A stretch of DNA of 64,000 nt, from NCBI RefSeq assembly GCF_019468465.1, contig NZ_CP080519.1:9045001-9109000 (forward strand). The letters run 5' to 3'. The position numbers and the translations under genes were made by a program. Shown here one piece after another: positions 53,080-61,431 of the stretch. Position 1 is the first letter of the stretch, and the number at the start of each line of letters is the position of its first letter. The notes beneath the pieces are model-generated. The model made no database searches. It was not told the origin of the DNA and worked only from the letters and a program-made list of their open reading frames with translations. This DNA comes from Amycolatopsis sp. DSM 110486 (GTDB taxonomy: Bacteria > Actinomycetota > Actinomycetes > Mycobacteriales > Pseudonocardiaceae).

Positions 53080-55359
53080 TCACACCGGTCCGGCGTCGTG
53101 GGTCCACCAGTCGATCAGCGCGAACGGATCGTTGCCGCGGTGGGCGATCGTCTCGATGGTTGTCGCGTCGTCCGTCCACTTGAGCACGCGCTCGCCGCCG
53201 GGATCCTCGGTCGCGCAGGAGAGCCGGCCCGTGCGCCCGCCGCGGGAGTACGGCCGGTCGCCCGAGAAGTCCTTCGGCAGGCTCGTGCAAGCGGCGTCGC
53301 TGTCGCCGGTGCTGTTGAAGACCTGCCGCATCGTCGCGGCGTCGGGCAGCTGGTAGTAGACCACCAGCCCGGCGCCGCTCGTCCGTCCACACGCGACCGC
53401 GGCGACCGTGTTCACCGCACCGAGGTCCTGCCACTTCTGGTCCGCGGACGGGCGCACGCAGTTGAGCCGCGACTGCTGCGGCACGTGCTGCAGCAGGGAG
53501 CGCTCGGCGTCGGTCGGGAACGCCGGCGTGGTGTGGGAATTCACCTCGCTCACGATCCGGCTCAGCGGCGCGAGGTGCCACTGCGACCACCACCCGCCGA
53601 CGACGTCGGGCGAGGAACCCGTGACATGGCCGATCATCGAGAACGCCTCGAGGCTCCAGTCCATCGCGACCGTGCCCTCGGGACCCGGGTGGCACAGCAC
53701 CTGCCCGAGGTCCACGCTGAGCCAGTCGAACCGCGTCGTGCCGAGGAAAGCGCCGCCCGGGCACCCGCTCCCGCTGGGCGCCTTGGCCGCGCCGACGAGA
53801 CCGGTGAACGACGAGCGCAGCGCCGCGACGTCGGCGAACCGGAAGTACGAAACCTGACGCGCGCCCGTGCCCTGCGGTGTGCAGGTGATCCCCGCGACGG
53901 CACCGGGATACGGGTCGAGGTCCGCGGGTGCCGCGCGCCGGCACGCGGTGCCGGCGGCGACGTCGAGCACGGCCTTTTCGTCCGGGGTGGGGAACGCGGC
54001 CGGCGCCCAGCCCGTCCAGCCGGCCCACGCCTTGCGCAGCGCGGCGTCGTCGGGTGCTTCGGCCCGGTTGACGGTGCGGGCCTTTTCGTCGGTCCAGACC
54101 ACGGTGGCCGTGCCGTCGCGGTCCTGGCACAGCACGCGGCCGCGCGCGGGTCCGGTCGCGGGGTAACGGTGTTCGCCGCCCGTCGCGGCGGCGCAGTCGC
54201 CTTGGTTCGCGTCGACGCCCGCACGTGTGACGGCGTCGGCGTACGCGGCCGTGACCTGCTGCGGGGTGGCGTAGAGCGCCGTGGTTGCCGCCTGCCCGGA
54301 CGCGTCGTGGCACGTCAGGGTGGCGGTCGCGCCCGCCGCGGGCTGGTTCGCCGCGGCGCAGCCGTCGCGCAGGGCGGTGGGTACGCGGGCCAGCGTCGAG
54401 TCCGCGGTGCCCGGCGAACCGCCGGTGGTGAACCACAGTACGAGCGACGCCACCACCACGAGCGCGGCGGCCGGGACGCCCACCACCCGCCACCGGCGCT
54501 TGCGGCGCCTGGCCCGTTCGGCCGCCTCGGTGGTGGCCACGAGGTCGTCGACGAGCTCCGCGCACGTGCGGTGCCGCTTGGCCGGATCGCGGTCGAGGGC
54601 CCGCCGCAGCGCGGCGACGCCGGGGTGCGCGAAGTCGGCGTGGTGGTGCGGCGGGCTGCCGGAGAGGCATTCGTAGAGCACACACGCCAGCGCGTACACG
54701 TCGGCAGCCGCCCCGACCGGCCGGCCCTCGCGTTGCTCCGGGGCCGCGTAGTTCATCGTGCCGAGGAACCCGCCGGTCGCGGTGAGCCGCGTCAAGTCGA
54801 GGTTGCGTGCGATGCCGAAGTCGCACAGGTACACGCCACCGGTCGCGTCTTCGAGCAGGATGTTGCCCGGCTTCACGTCGCGGTGCACCAGGTTGCGGGC
54901 ATGGGCGGCGTCCAGCGCCGCGCCGACGCCGCGCCCGATCGCCACCGTCTGCTCGAACGACAGCGCGCCGCGGCGGTGGATCAGCCGCGCGAGGTTCGTG
55001 CCGAGCACGAACTGCATCGCGAGGTACCCGAGGTGCCCGTCGGCGGAGAACCCGGCGTCGTAGGACGCGACGATGTGCGGGTGGTCCAGGGCCAGCGCGA
55101 TGCTCGTCTCACGCTCGAAGCGCCGGCGGAACCCCGGCTCGGCCATGAACTCCGGCCCGACGACCTTGAGCGCGACGGGCCGCTGCGCCACGAGGTCGTA
55201 GGCCTCGAAGACCTCGCTCATGTTCGTTTTGGCGAGCTGGCGCAGCAGCCGGTAGCGGGGCAGCCGGCCGGTGATGTCCGGCCGGTCGAGCGTCGGTGCT
55301 TCCGTCTCGTCCACTTCTTCGTCCCCCGAGGTGCGCCGGGGGAGCTTAACCGGTGGCAC
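53080..55359 (-). CDS. Transmembrane serine/threonine protein kinase with repeated ectodomain
   Basis: A 759-residue Hanks-type receptor kinase. Cytoplasmic kinase domain, residues 37-275: catalytic Lys65 in VALKVV, HRDVKPGNIL (Asp161), DFG 180-182, AAPEQ 206-210. The glycine loop is degenerate (AKTNMSEV instead of GxGxxG). A basic stretch and one membrane helix (about 293-310) follow. The extracellular part, 311-759, contains three successive modules of roughly 130-150 residues sharing a pattern: FPT-x-x-E start, internal VxC, a YF/YY strand, GRVLC- or GRLSC-type Cys and a terminal DD. PASTA repeats are absent. The ligand is unknown. Family role is phospho-signalling; the nearby FHA protein may read its output. 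Confidence 0.88.
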   Translation of the reverse strand: MPPVKLPRRTSGDEEVDETEAPTLDRPDITGRLPRYRLLRQLAKTNMSEVFEAYDLVAQRPVALKVVGPEFMAEPGFRRRFERETSIALALDHPHIVASYDAGFSADGHLGYLAMQFVLGTNLARLIHRRGALSFEQTVAIGRGVGAALDAAHARNLVHRDVKPGNILLEDATGGVYLCDFGIARNLDLTRLTATGGFLGTMNYAAPEQREGRPVGAAADVYALACVLYECLSGSPPHHHADFAHPGVAALRRALDRDPAKRHRTCAELVDDLVATTEAAERARRRKRRWRVVGVPAAALVVVASLVLWFTTGGSPGTADSTLARVPTALRDGCAAANQPAAGATATLTCHDASGQAATTALYATPQQVTAAYADAVTRAGVDANQGDCAAATGGEHRYPATGPARGRVLCQDRDGTATVVWTDEKARTVNRAEAPDDAALRKAWAGWTGWAPAAFPTPDEKAVLDVAAGTACRRAAPADLDPYPGAVAGITCTPQGTGARQVSYFRFADVAALRSSFTGLVGAAKAPSGSGCPGGAFLGTTRFDWLSVDLGQVLCHPGPEGTVAMDWSLEAFSMIGHVTGSSPDVVGGWWSQWHLAPLSRIVSEVNSHTTPAFPTDAERSLLQHVPQQSRLNCVRPSADQKWQDLGAVNTVAAVACGRTSGAGLVVYYQLPDAATMRQVFNSTGDSDAACTSLPKDFSGDRPYSRGGRTGRLSCATEDPGGERVLKWTDDATTIETIAHRGNDPFALIDWWTHDAGPV

Positions 55360-55438
55360 GCGGGTGCCGCTCGGCCTGGCAGGTCGCGGCCGCGCGCCAG
55401 GGTTGCGCCCCGCGCGGCGGTGGATGAAACTCCGGGCT

Positions 55439-57076
55439 ATGCCGAGCCCGTTCAGCGCCGAAACCGGCGAAGCGATCCAGCACGCGCGTCAGCACTCCGT
55501 CGGTGACCTCCTCCGGCGCACGGCCGCGCGGTACCCGGACAAGCTCGCCGTGGCCGACGGCGAGCGGCGGCTGAGCTTCGCGGAGTTCGACGCGGCCGTG
55601 AACCGCTGCGCCCACCGCCTCGCCGAGCGTGGTCTCGTCAAAGGCGACCGGCTCGCGCTGCTGAGCCACAACTGCCTGCAGTACGTGGTGCTGGCGTTCG
55701 CGACGGCCCGGCTCGGCGTGGTGCTCGTGCCCGTCAACTTCATGCTCGGCGCCGCCGAGATCGCCTACATCCTCGGCCACGCCGGGGCGTCCGGGCTGGT
55801 CGCGGAAGACTCGCTGCTGGCCACCGGGGCCGCGGCGCTGGAGCGCGCCGGGCTCGGCGACGGGGTGCGCGGCCGCATCGGCGGCACCGCCGAGGACTGG
55901 GAAGATGTCGACGCCTGGATCGACGGCCCGGGCGACGAGACCGACCCCGGCGTGGCTGTCGCCGACGACGACCCGCTGCGGCTGATGTACACCTCCGGGA
56001 CCGAGTCGCGGCCGAAGGGCGTGCTGCTCTCGAGCCGTTCGCTGATCGCGCAGTACGTGTCGTGCGTGATCGACGGCGGCATGAGCGCGGACGACGTCGA
56101 GGTCCACTCCCTGCCGCTCTACCACTGCGCGCAGCTCGACTGCTTCTTCTCCGTGGACGTCTACCTCGGCGCCACCAGCGTGATCCTGCCCGGCCCGGAC
56201 CCGGCCGCGCTGCTGGCGGCCGTCGAGCGCGAGCGCGCCACGAAGCTGTTCGCGCCGCCGACGGTGTGGATCTCGCTGCTGCGCCACCCGGCGTTCGACA
56301 CCACCGATCTCTCCAGCCTGCGCAAGGGCTACTACGGCGCTTCGGCGATGCCGGTCGAGGTCCTGCGCGAGCTGGCCCGGCGGCTGCCCGACGTCGAGCT
56401 CTGGAACTTCTACGGCCAGACCGAGATGGCGCCGCTGGCCACGATCCTGCGTCCGCACGAGCAGCTGCCGAAGGCCGGTTCGGCGGGCCGGGCTTCGCTC
56501 AACGTCGAGACGCGCATCGTCGACGAGGACGGCCGCGCGCTGCCGCCGGGGGAGATCGGCGAGATCGTGCACCGCAGCCCGCACGCGACGCTCGGCTACT
56601 ACGAAGACGAGGAGAAGACGGCCGCCGCGTTCGCCGGCGGCTGGTTCCACTCCGGCGACCTCGGTGTGCTCGACGACGAGGGTTACCTGTCCGTGGTGGA
56701 CCGCAAGAAGGACATGATCAAGACCGGCGGCGAGAACGTCGCGAGCCGCGAGGTGGAAGAAGCCCTCTACCGCCTGGACGGCGTCGCCGAGGTCGCCGTG
56801 TTCGGCGTCGCGCACCCGCGCTGGATCGAGGCGGTGACGGCGGCCGTCGTCCCGCGCGAGGGCGTGGAGCTGACCGCCGAGGCCGTGCTCGCCCACGCGC
56901 GCGAGCACCTGGCCGGCTACAAGTGCCCGAAATACGTGGTCTTCACCGACGCGTTGCCGAAGAACCCGAGCGGGAAGATCGTGAAGCGCACTTTGCGTGA
57001 CACCCACGCGGACCTCGCCGCGGAGGAGCAGGGCGCTCGGTCTTTGGGCGCTCAGTCGCCTGGTGCCGTCAGGTAG
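55439..57076 (+). CDS. Acyl-CoA synthetase (AMP-forming, fatty-acid CoA ligase type)
   Basis: A 545-residue ANL-superfamily ligase that activates a carboxylic acid with ATP and couples it to CoA. The P-loop is LMYTSGTESRPKG, with A5 region NFYGQTEMA, hinge and A7 FHSGDLGVLDDEGYLSVVDRKKDMIKTGGENVASREVE, and catalytic Lys in the C-terminal KNPSGKIVKRTLRD. The substrate class (fatty or aromatic acid) is not resolved. A weak leaderless promoter (GAAACT, seven bases before ATG 55439) fits. The 3' end overlaps the convergent MarR gene by 25 bases. Confidence 0.9.
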   Translation: MPSPFSAETGEAIQHARQHSVGDLLRRTAARYPDKLAVADGERRLSFAEFDAAVNRCAHRLAERGLVKGDRLALLSHNCLQYVVLAFATARLGVVLVPVNFMLGAAEIAYILGHAGASGLVAEDSLLATGAAALERAGLGDGVRGRIGGTAEDWEDVDAWIDGPGDETDPGVAVADDDPLRLMYTSGTESRPKGVLLSSRSLIAQYVSCVIDGGMSADDVEVHSLPLYHCAQLDCFFSVDVYLGATSVILPGPDPAALLAAVERERATKLFAPPTVWISLLRHPAFDTTDLSSLRKGYYGASAMPVEVLRELARRLPDVELWNFYGQTEMAPLATILRPHEQLPKAGSAGRASLNVETRIVDEDGRALPPGEIGEIVHRSPHATLGYYEDEEKTAAAFAGGWFHSGDLGVLDDEGYLSVVDRKKDMIKTGGENVASREVEEALYRLDGVAEVAVFGVAHPRWIEAVTAAVVPREGVELTAEAVLAHAREHLAGYKCPKYVVFTDALPKNPSGKIVKRTLRDTHADLAAEEQGARSLGAQSPGAVR

Positions 57077-57552
57077 CGCTGGGCGACGGCCTTGTTGTAG
57101 CGGCTCAGCAGCGAGCCGAACGAGCGCAGATCCTCTTCGCTCCAGTCGCCGAGCAGCTCCGCGGCCGCGTTGCGGCGGCGCGACTGCGTCACCCGCATGC
57201 GGTGGCGGCCCTCCTCCGTAGGCGTGAGGATGCTGCGCCGGCGGTCGGCGGCCGAGGGACTGCGCTCGACGAGCCCTTTGCCGAGCAGCACCGAACCCTG
57301 CCTGCCAACGGTGGACGGGTCTAGACCGAGTGCCCCGGCGAGCGTTCCCACGTCCGCCGAACCCAGCTCGTCCAAAGTGCGCAGCAGCAGGTACTCCGCT
57401 TGGTCCAGTTCGGCGTACGCGTCGGTGCGCCGGCGCAGCAGTTCGAAGTTGCGCACGAGCACCGCCGTGGCCAGTTCGAGCACGTCGAGTGTGTCGCCGG
57501 TCTCGGCGAGCCGATCCGCGAGCTTCGAGGCTGCGAAAGTCGGTTCGATCAC
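57052..57552 (-). CDS. MarR-family regulator
   Basis: A 166-residue winged-helix repressor: dimerisation helices, then YAELDQAEYLLLRTLDELGSADVGTLAGALGLDPSTVGRQGSVLLGKGLVERSPSAADRRRSILTPTEEG with the DRR wing, then C-terminal helices. I prefer GTG 57552, which has GGAG at proper distance. An in-frame GTG at 57579 would add nine residues but sits inside the operator arm. It is divergent from the FUSC-type transporter and probably represses it, responding to an aromatic acid or drug; the ligand is inferred from the family only. Confidence 0.85.
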   Translation of the reverse strand: MIEPTFAASKLADRLAETGDTLDVLELATAVLVRNFELLRRRTDAYAELDQAEYLLLRTLDELGSADVGTLAGALGLDPSTVGRQGSVLLGKGLVERSPSAADRRRSILTPTEEGRHRMRVTQSRRRNAAAELLGDWSEEDLRSFGSLLSRYNKAVAQRYLTAPGD

Positions 57553-57576
57553 TCGGAACTCCAAACCCCTGTATGA

Positions 57577-57605
57577 CACCGGTATTTATCGGTATCATAC
57601 CGGTG
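57577..57605. promoter_or_regulatory. MarR operator between the regulator and the FUSC gene
   Basis: CACCGGTAT (57577-57585) and ATACCGGTG (57597-57605) form perfect 9-base arms. Inside, CGGTAT-C-ATACCG (57590-57602) is a second perfect palindrome, so two overlapping sites share the right arm. Confidence 0.7.
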
Positions 57606-57636
57606 ATCACTCCGAACGCACGGGAAGGCGGGTTTT

Positions 57637-59916
57637 GTGCTGCCCACGGCCAGGGAGTTCCGCGACAGGGTCGTCGCTTCGGATCCGGGTCTCAACCGGT
57701 TGAGATCGGCCGGTTCGGCGACCATCGGCATGGCCAGCGCCCTGGCGGTGGAGTACCTCGTGGCCAAGCTCACCGGCGCCGACGCCATGGGCACGCTCAC
57801 CTCGATGCTGCTCGGCGCGGTCGTCGGGATGATGGGCGCGATGGCGCTCGGCGACGGCAGTCGGTGGGTGAAGACGCGCACGGCCGCGTTCTTCCCGGTC
57901 GCGCTCGGCACCGGTATGACGCTCGGCGTGCTCGTCGGCGACAACGGCACCCTGATGCTCGTCGTGTTCGTGCTGGTGATGTTCATGTCGGTGTACGTCC
58001 GCAAGTTCGGCGGGCCGTTCTTCTTCTACGGCTTCATGGGCTGGATGGGCTACTTCTTCGCCGCGTTCCTGCACGCGACGTTCGCGACGCTGCCGAGCCT
58101 GCTGCTCGCCGTGGTCGTCGCGAGCGCGTGGCTGCTGCTGCTCTTCGTCACCGTGCTGCGGACCAACACCACGAAGACGCTGCGCCGCGTGCTGCGCGCG
58201 TTCGACGCGCGCGGCCGGGCCGTGGCGCGTGCGTGTGCCGACCTGCTGGCCAACCGCGAGCCCAAGCAGGAGGCGCGGTTGCGCCGCCGGCTGCAACGGC
58301 GGCAGGCGCGCCTGGCCGACACGGCGCTGATGGTCGAGGGCTGGTCGGCCCAGCCGGGCGCGGTGCCGCGCGGGCGTTCGGCGGCTTCGCTGCGGCGGCA
58401 GATGGTCGACGCGCATCACCTGCTCGACGAGCTCGCCACGGCCGCGGACTCGTTGGTGCGCAGCGGTTCGGGCCTCACCGTGCTCGCGGCCGAGGTGGCC
58501 GATCGCCTGGCCCGCCGCGACGACCGCGGCGCGAGCGAGGTCGCCTACCGGCTCGCAGGGCACGCCGAGAGTGCCGGCGGTGCCGCGGGCGGCTGGTGGC
58601 CCGCGCGGCACTTCGCGGCGGCGGCCCTCGAGGTCGTGGCGGTGTTCGACGCCGCGCCGAAGCCCGAGGAGATCGCGGCCGAACCGGTGGACGACTTCGA
58701 GCCGGCCGTCGGGCTCGCGTTCGGCAACCTGCCCGGCTCGCCGGCCGCGGCGGGCGACGTGCCGGCTCGGCAGTCGAAGTGGAACCCCTTGGCGCGGCTG
58801 GACTTCATCACGCGGCAGGCGGTGCAGAGCGCGGTCGCGGGCGGGCTCGCGATCCTCATCGGCAAGGAACTGTCCGACGCGCGGTACTACTGGGCAGTGC
58901 TGGCGGCGTTCTTCATGTTCACCGGCACGGCCACGCGCACCGAGACGTTCATCAAGGGCTTCAACCGCGTGCTCGGCACACTCGTGGGGCTGCTCGCGTC
59001 GGTCGGGTTCGCCGAGCTGACCGCGGGCAACACCGCCGCCGTGCTGATGACGATCTGCGGCGCGATGTTCTTCGGTTTCTACCTGATCCAGATCTCGTAC
59101 GCGTACATGATCTTCTTCGTCACGATCATGGTCGGGCAGCTCTACAGCGTGCTCAACGAGTTCTCGGCGGGACTGCTCCTGCTCAGACTCGAGGAGACAG
59201 CGGCCGGCGCCGTGGCGGGGCTGGTCGTCGCGGTGGTGGTGATCCCACTGTCCACCCGGGACACCGTGCGCAACGCGCGGAACAACCTGCTGGCGGCCCT
59301 CGGCGACATCCTCAAGGCCGCGGCCGAGCGGCTGGAGCACGGCAAGGCCGTGGACCCCCAGCCCGATTTCGACGCCCTCGCGCGCGCCCTGGACCACCGG
59401 CGGTACCAGCTCGCGCTCGTCGCGCGGCCGCTGACCCGGCCCATCCTCGGCGGCACGGACTCGCCGAAGCTGCGGCACCGGCTTTCGCTCTACGCGGCGC
59501 TGGCCACGCACGGCCGCGCGCTCAGCGTCGCGGTCCGCTGGCCGGAAGGCGCGTGCAGCGCGCACCCGGAAGGCCCGGTCGCGGCGTGCACCGCGCTGGC
59601 GGCGGCGGTGGAGGAGCTCGCCGCGACGCCGGTGGGCGCGCCCACCACGGCGGTGCGCGGTCCGCTGGCGAGCGCCGACGTGGCGTTGTTCGCGTACACA
59701 CCGGCGGCGCCAGGGGACCGGGCGAAGGATCCGGTGCTGCTGGCGTTGAGCCACCTTTACCTGGTGTTGCGCGATCTGACGGCCACCGGCCCGATGGAGC
59801 TGCGTCCGTCGCCGGCACTCGCGTCGCCGGGTCCGCGGCTCTACCGGCAGATCCGGGCTGGGTTGCCGCCGGTGCCGGCCCCCGTGTCGGCCCCCGTGCC
59901 GACCCGGGAAAACTGA
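57637..59916 (+). CDS. FUSC-family membrane transporter (aromatic acid exporter-like)
   Basis: A 759-residue membrane protein with the duplicated layout of FUSC/YccS/AaeB exporters. A first cluster of about six helices lies at residues 20-175. A soluble helical region follows to about 385. The second membrane cluster, about 388-545, contains RLDFITRQAVQSAVAGGLAILIGKELSDARYYWAVLAAFFMFTGTATRTETFIKGFNRVLGTLVG, the FUSC signature. A C-terminal cytoplasmic helical domain ends it. Relatives export aromatic acids or fusaric acid. Start GTG 57637 follows GGGAAGG. Expression is probably derepressed through the divergent MarR. Confidence 0.85.
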   Translation: MLPTAREFRDRVVASDPGLNRLRSAGSATIGMASALAVEYLVAKLTGADAMGTLTSMLLGAVVGMMGAMALGDGSRWVKTRTAAFFPVALGTGMTLGVLVGDNGTLMLVVFVLVMFMSVYVRKFGGPFFFYGFMGWMGYFFAAFLHATFATLPSLLLAVVVASAWLLLLFVTVLRTNTTKTLRRVLRAFDARGRAVARACADLLANREPKQEARLRRRLQRRQARLADTALMVEGWSAQPGAVPRGRSAASLRRQMVDAHHLLDELATAADSLVRSGSGLTVLAAEVADRLARRDDRGASEVAYRLAGHAESAGGAAGGWWPARHFAAAALEVVAVFDAAPKPEEIAAEPVDDFEPAVGLAFGNLPGSPAAAGDVPARQSKWNPLARLDFITRQAVQSAVAGGLAILIGKELSDARYYWAVLAAFFMFTGTATRTETFIKGFNRVLGTLVGLLASVGFAELTAGNTAAVLMTICGAMFFGFYLIQISYAYMIFFVTIMVGQLYSVLNEFSAGLLLLRLEETAAGAVAGLVVAVVVIPLSTRDTVRNARNNLLAALGDILKAAAERLEHGKAVDPQPDFDALARALDHRRYQLALVARPLTRPILGGTDSPKLRHRLSLYAALATHGRALSVAVRWPEGACSAHPEGPVAACTALAAAVEELAATPVGAPTTAVRGPLASADVALFAYTPAAPGDRAKDPVLLALSHLYLVLRDLTATGPMELRPSPALASPGPRLYRQIRAGLPPVPAPVSAPVPTREN

Positions 59917-60029
59917 CATCCGCGCACGAACCGTGCCCTTCGCGACCTTCCTCTGAGACCGGCCGGCGCCTTTCGGACGGCGGAGGCGCTATCACTCTCC
60001 TACTGGGGATTTCCGGGAGGAGGGGTCCG

Positions 60030-60224
60030 ATGGCCGCGGAAACGAGGCAGACCGTCCAGCTGTGCCGGTGCGTGTGCTCGGTACTGGGACACCACCACTC
60101 GGTGTGCGACGAGCTCGCCGTGCCGGGTGCCACGGTCGCGCTGGTGTCCGGCACCGACGTGCGGGCCGTGCCCGCGTGCCTCGGCTGCCACACCGCCGTG
60201 AACCGGCAGCTGGCGCGCCGCTGA
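60030..60224 (+). CDS. Small cysteine- and histidine-rich protein
   Basis: A 64-residue protein with strong RBS (GGGAGGAGGGG) before ATG 60030. Cys/His residues cluster as C-R-C-V-C near residues 12-16, a triple His near 21-23, a Cys near 26 and C-L-G-C-H near the C-terminus. The two clusters could bind one zinc or a small metal site. No family is recognised. It lies 113 bases after the FUSC gene and 27 bases before the GntR gene, and could be co-transcribed with the former. Confidence 0.65.
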   Translation: MAAETRQTVQLCRCVCSVLGHHHSVCDELAVPGATVALVSGTDVRAVPACLGCHTAVNRQLARR

Positions 60225-60239
60225 GGCTTCGCGGGGGAC

Positions 60240-60245
60240 TACGCT
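60240..60245 (+). promoter_or_regulatory. Leaderless -10 element of the GntR gene
   Basis: TACGCT lies six bases before the GTG at 60252, with no ribosome-binding site. Confidence 0.5.
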
Positions 60246-60251
60246 TTCCGG

Positions 60252-60980
60252 GTGGCGCGACGGAAGAACCCTGCGGTGGACCTGCCCGAGCACCCGAGGC
60301 TGACCCTGCCGCCGCGCACCATCCTGCGCGACAGCGTGTACGAGGCGCTCAAGGCGATGCTCATGGACCTCGACGTCGCTCCCGGCAGCCGGCTGTCGAT
60401 CGACGGCATCGCCCGCCGCCTCGACGTCTCGCCGACCCCCGTGCGCGAGGCCCTCACCAAACTCGAGTCCGACGGCCTCGTCGCGACCCGGCCCAACGCC
60501 GGCTACGTCGTCGCGCCCGTCCTCGACGAGACCGAGCTGGACCACCTCTTCGACGTTCGCGTCCTCTTGGAGCCCGAGGCCGCCCGCCTCGCCGCCGGCG
60601 CCGCCTCGAAGGCCGAGGTGTCGTCCCTGCGGTCCGCCTGCGCGGCCATGTCCGCCCACCCCGCGGGCGAGGACTACCACGCCTACCGCGACTTCGCGGT
60701 GCTCGACGCGCGCCTGCACCGCGTCATCGCTGAGGCCTCGGGCAACCCCCTCATCGCCGACGCCCTCGCCCGCCTCCACGCCCACACCCACGGCTACCGC
60801 CTGTACTTCCGAGTGGGCATCGCCGCCGAGACGACGCGCGAACACGCCGCCATCGTCGAGGCGATCGCCTCGCACGACGGCCCGGCCGCGGCGACCGCGA
60901 TGCGGACGCACCTGGACCGTTCACGGGCCCGGCTGCACAGCGCCTACGCAACCGGGGGAGACCAGTCCGAAGAGGACTGA
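60252..60980 (+). CDS. GntR-family regulator (FadR/FCD subfamily)
   Basis: A 242-residue repressor. The winged helix is at about residues 25-95 (LRDSVYEALKAMLMDLDVAPGSRLSIDGIARRLDVSPTPVREALTKLESDGLVATRPNAGY). An FCD domain follows with the metal-type DARLHRVIAEASGNPLI motif and EHAAIVEAIASHD. The nearest catabolic gene is the enolase-superfamily enzyme at 62564, encoded on the other strand. FCD repressors often control sugar-acid dehydratases, so that link is plausible but not demonstrated. Confidence 0.88.
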   Translation: MARRKNPAVDLPEHPRLTLPPRTILRDSVYEALKAMLMDLDVAPGSRLSIDGIARRLDVSPTPVREALTKLESDGLVATRPNAGYVVAPVLDETELDHLFDVRVLLEPEAARLAAGAASKAEVSSLRSACAAMSAHPAGEDYHAYRDFAVLDARLHRVIAEASGNPLIADALARLHAHTHGYRLYFRVGIAAETTREHAAIVEAIASHDGPAAATAMRTHLDRSRARLHSAYATGGDQSEED

Positions 60981-61431
60981 CCGGGGCTGTGCACGGGCAC
61001 TGATCGGCTTCGCACGACGGCCGCGCGGCCCAGGCCGCGGTCCACGAGCACCGGCCGTTGGCGCTCGGCGGCGCGGCGGTTGCGCAAGCGGCGCGGCCGG
61101 GTCTGATTGGGTCGGCCGGCGTTCGCCTGAAGCGATGTCGCCGCGACTCAGCCGTGGTGTTCGGCTGTCCCGACCGTTCGCGCCTGGCGGCGCGACCGGT
61201 CGTCCGGCGACGAGCGCGAGGTTGCTCACGGCGCGCTTCGCGTCGGGCCCGGCAGGAGGAGCCGACTGACCGCAGCGGATTTCGGTAGCCGGCGACCGGT
61301 CCTGTGCTGCTAGGTTCGCGGGAGTCGTCCGGGCCCGCATTGGTTCGGGCCTTACCTTCCCCCGGCGACGAGGGCCACGGGTCGCGCGGCGATCGTGGCT
61401 TGCCCCCGCCGGGTGGCGTGAAGGAATGTCG
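60981..61431. other. Intergenic interval without a recognisable gene
   Basis: The 451-base gap between the GntR and MFS genes has no convincing ORF on either strand. A possible -10 (TAGGTT, 61311-61316) and a small hairpin (GGCCCG 61332-61337 with CGGGCC 61346-61351) lie in the last 120 bases, suggesting a leader for the MFS gene. Nothing else stands out. Confidence 0.5.
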
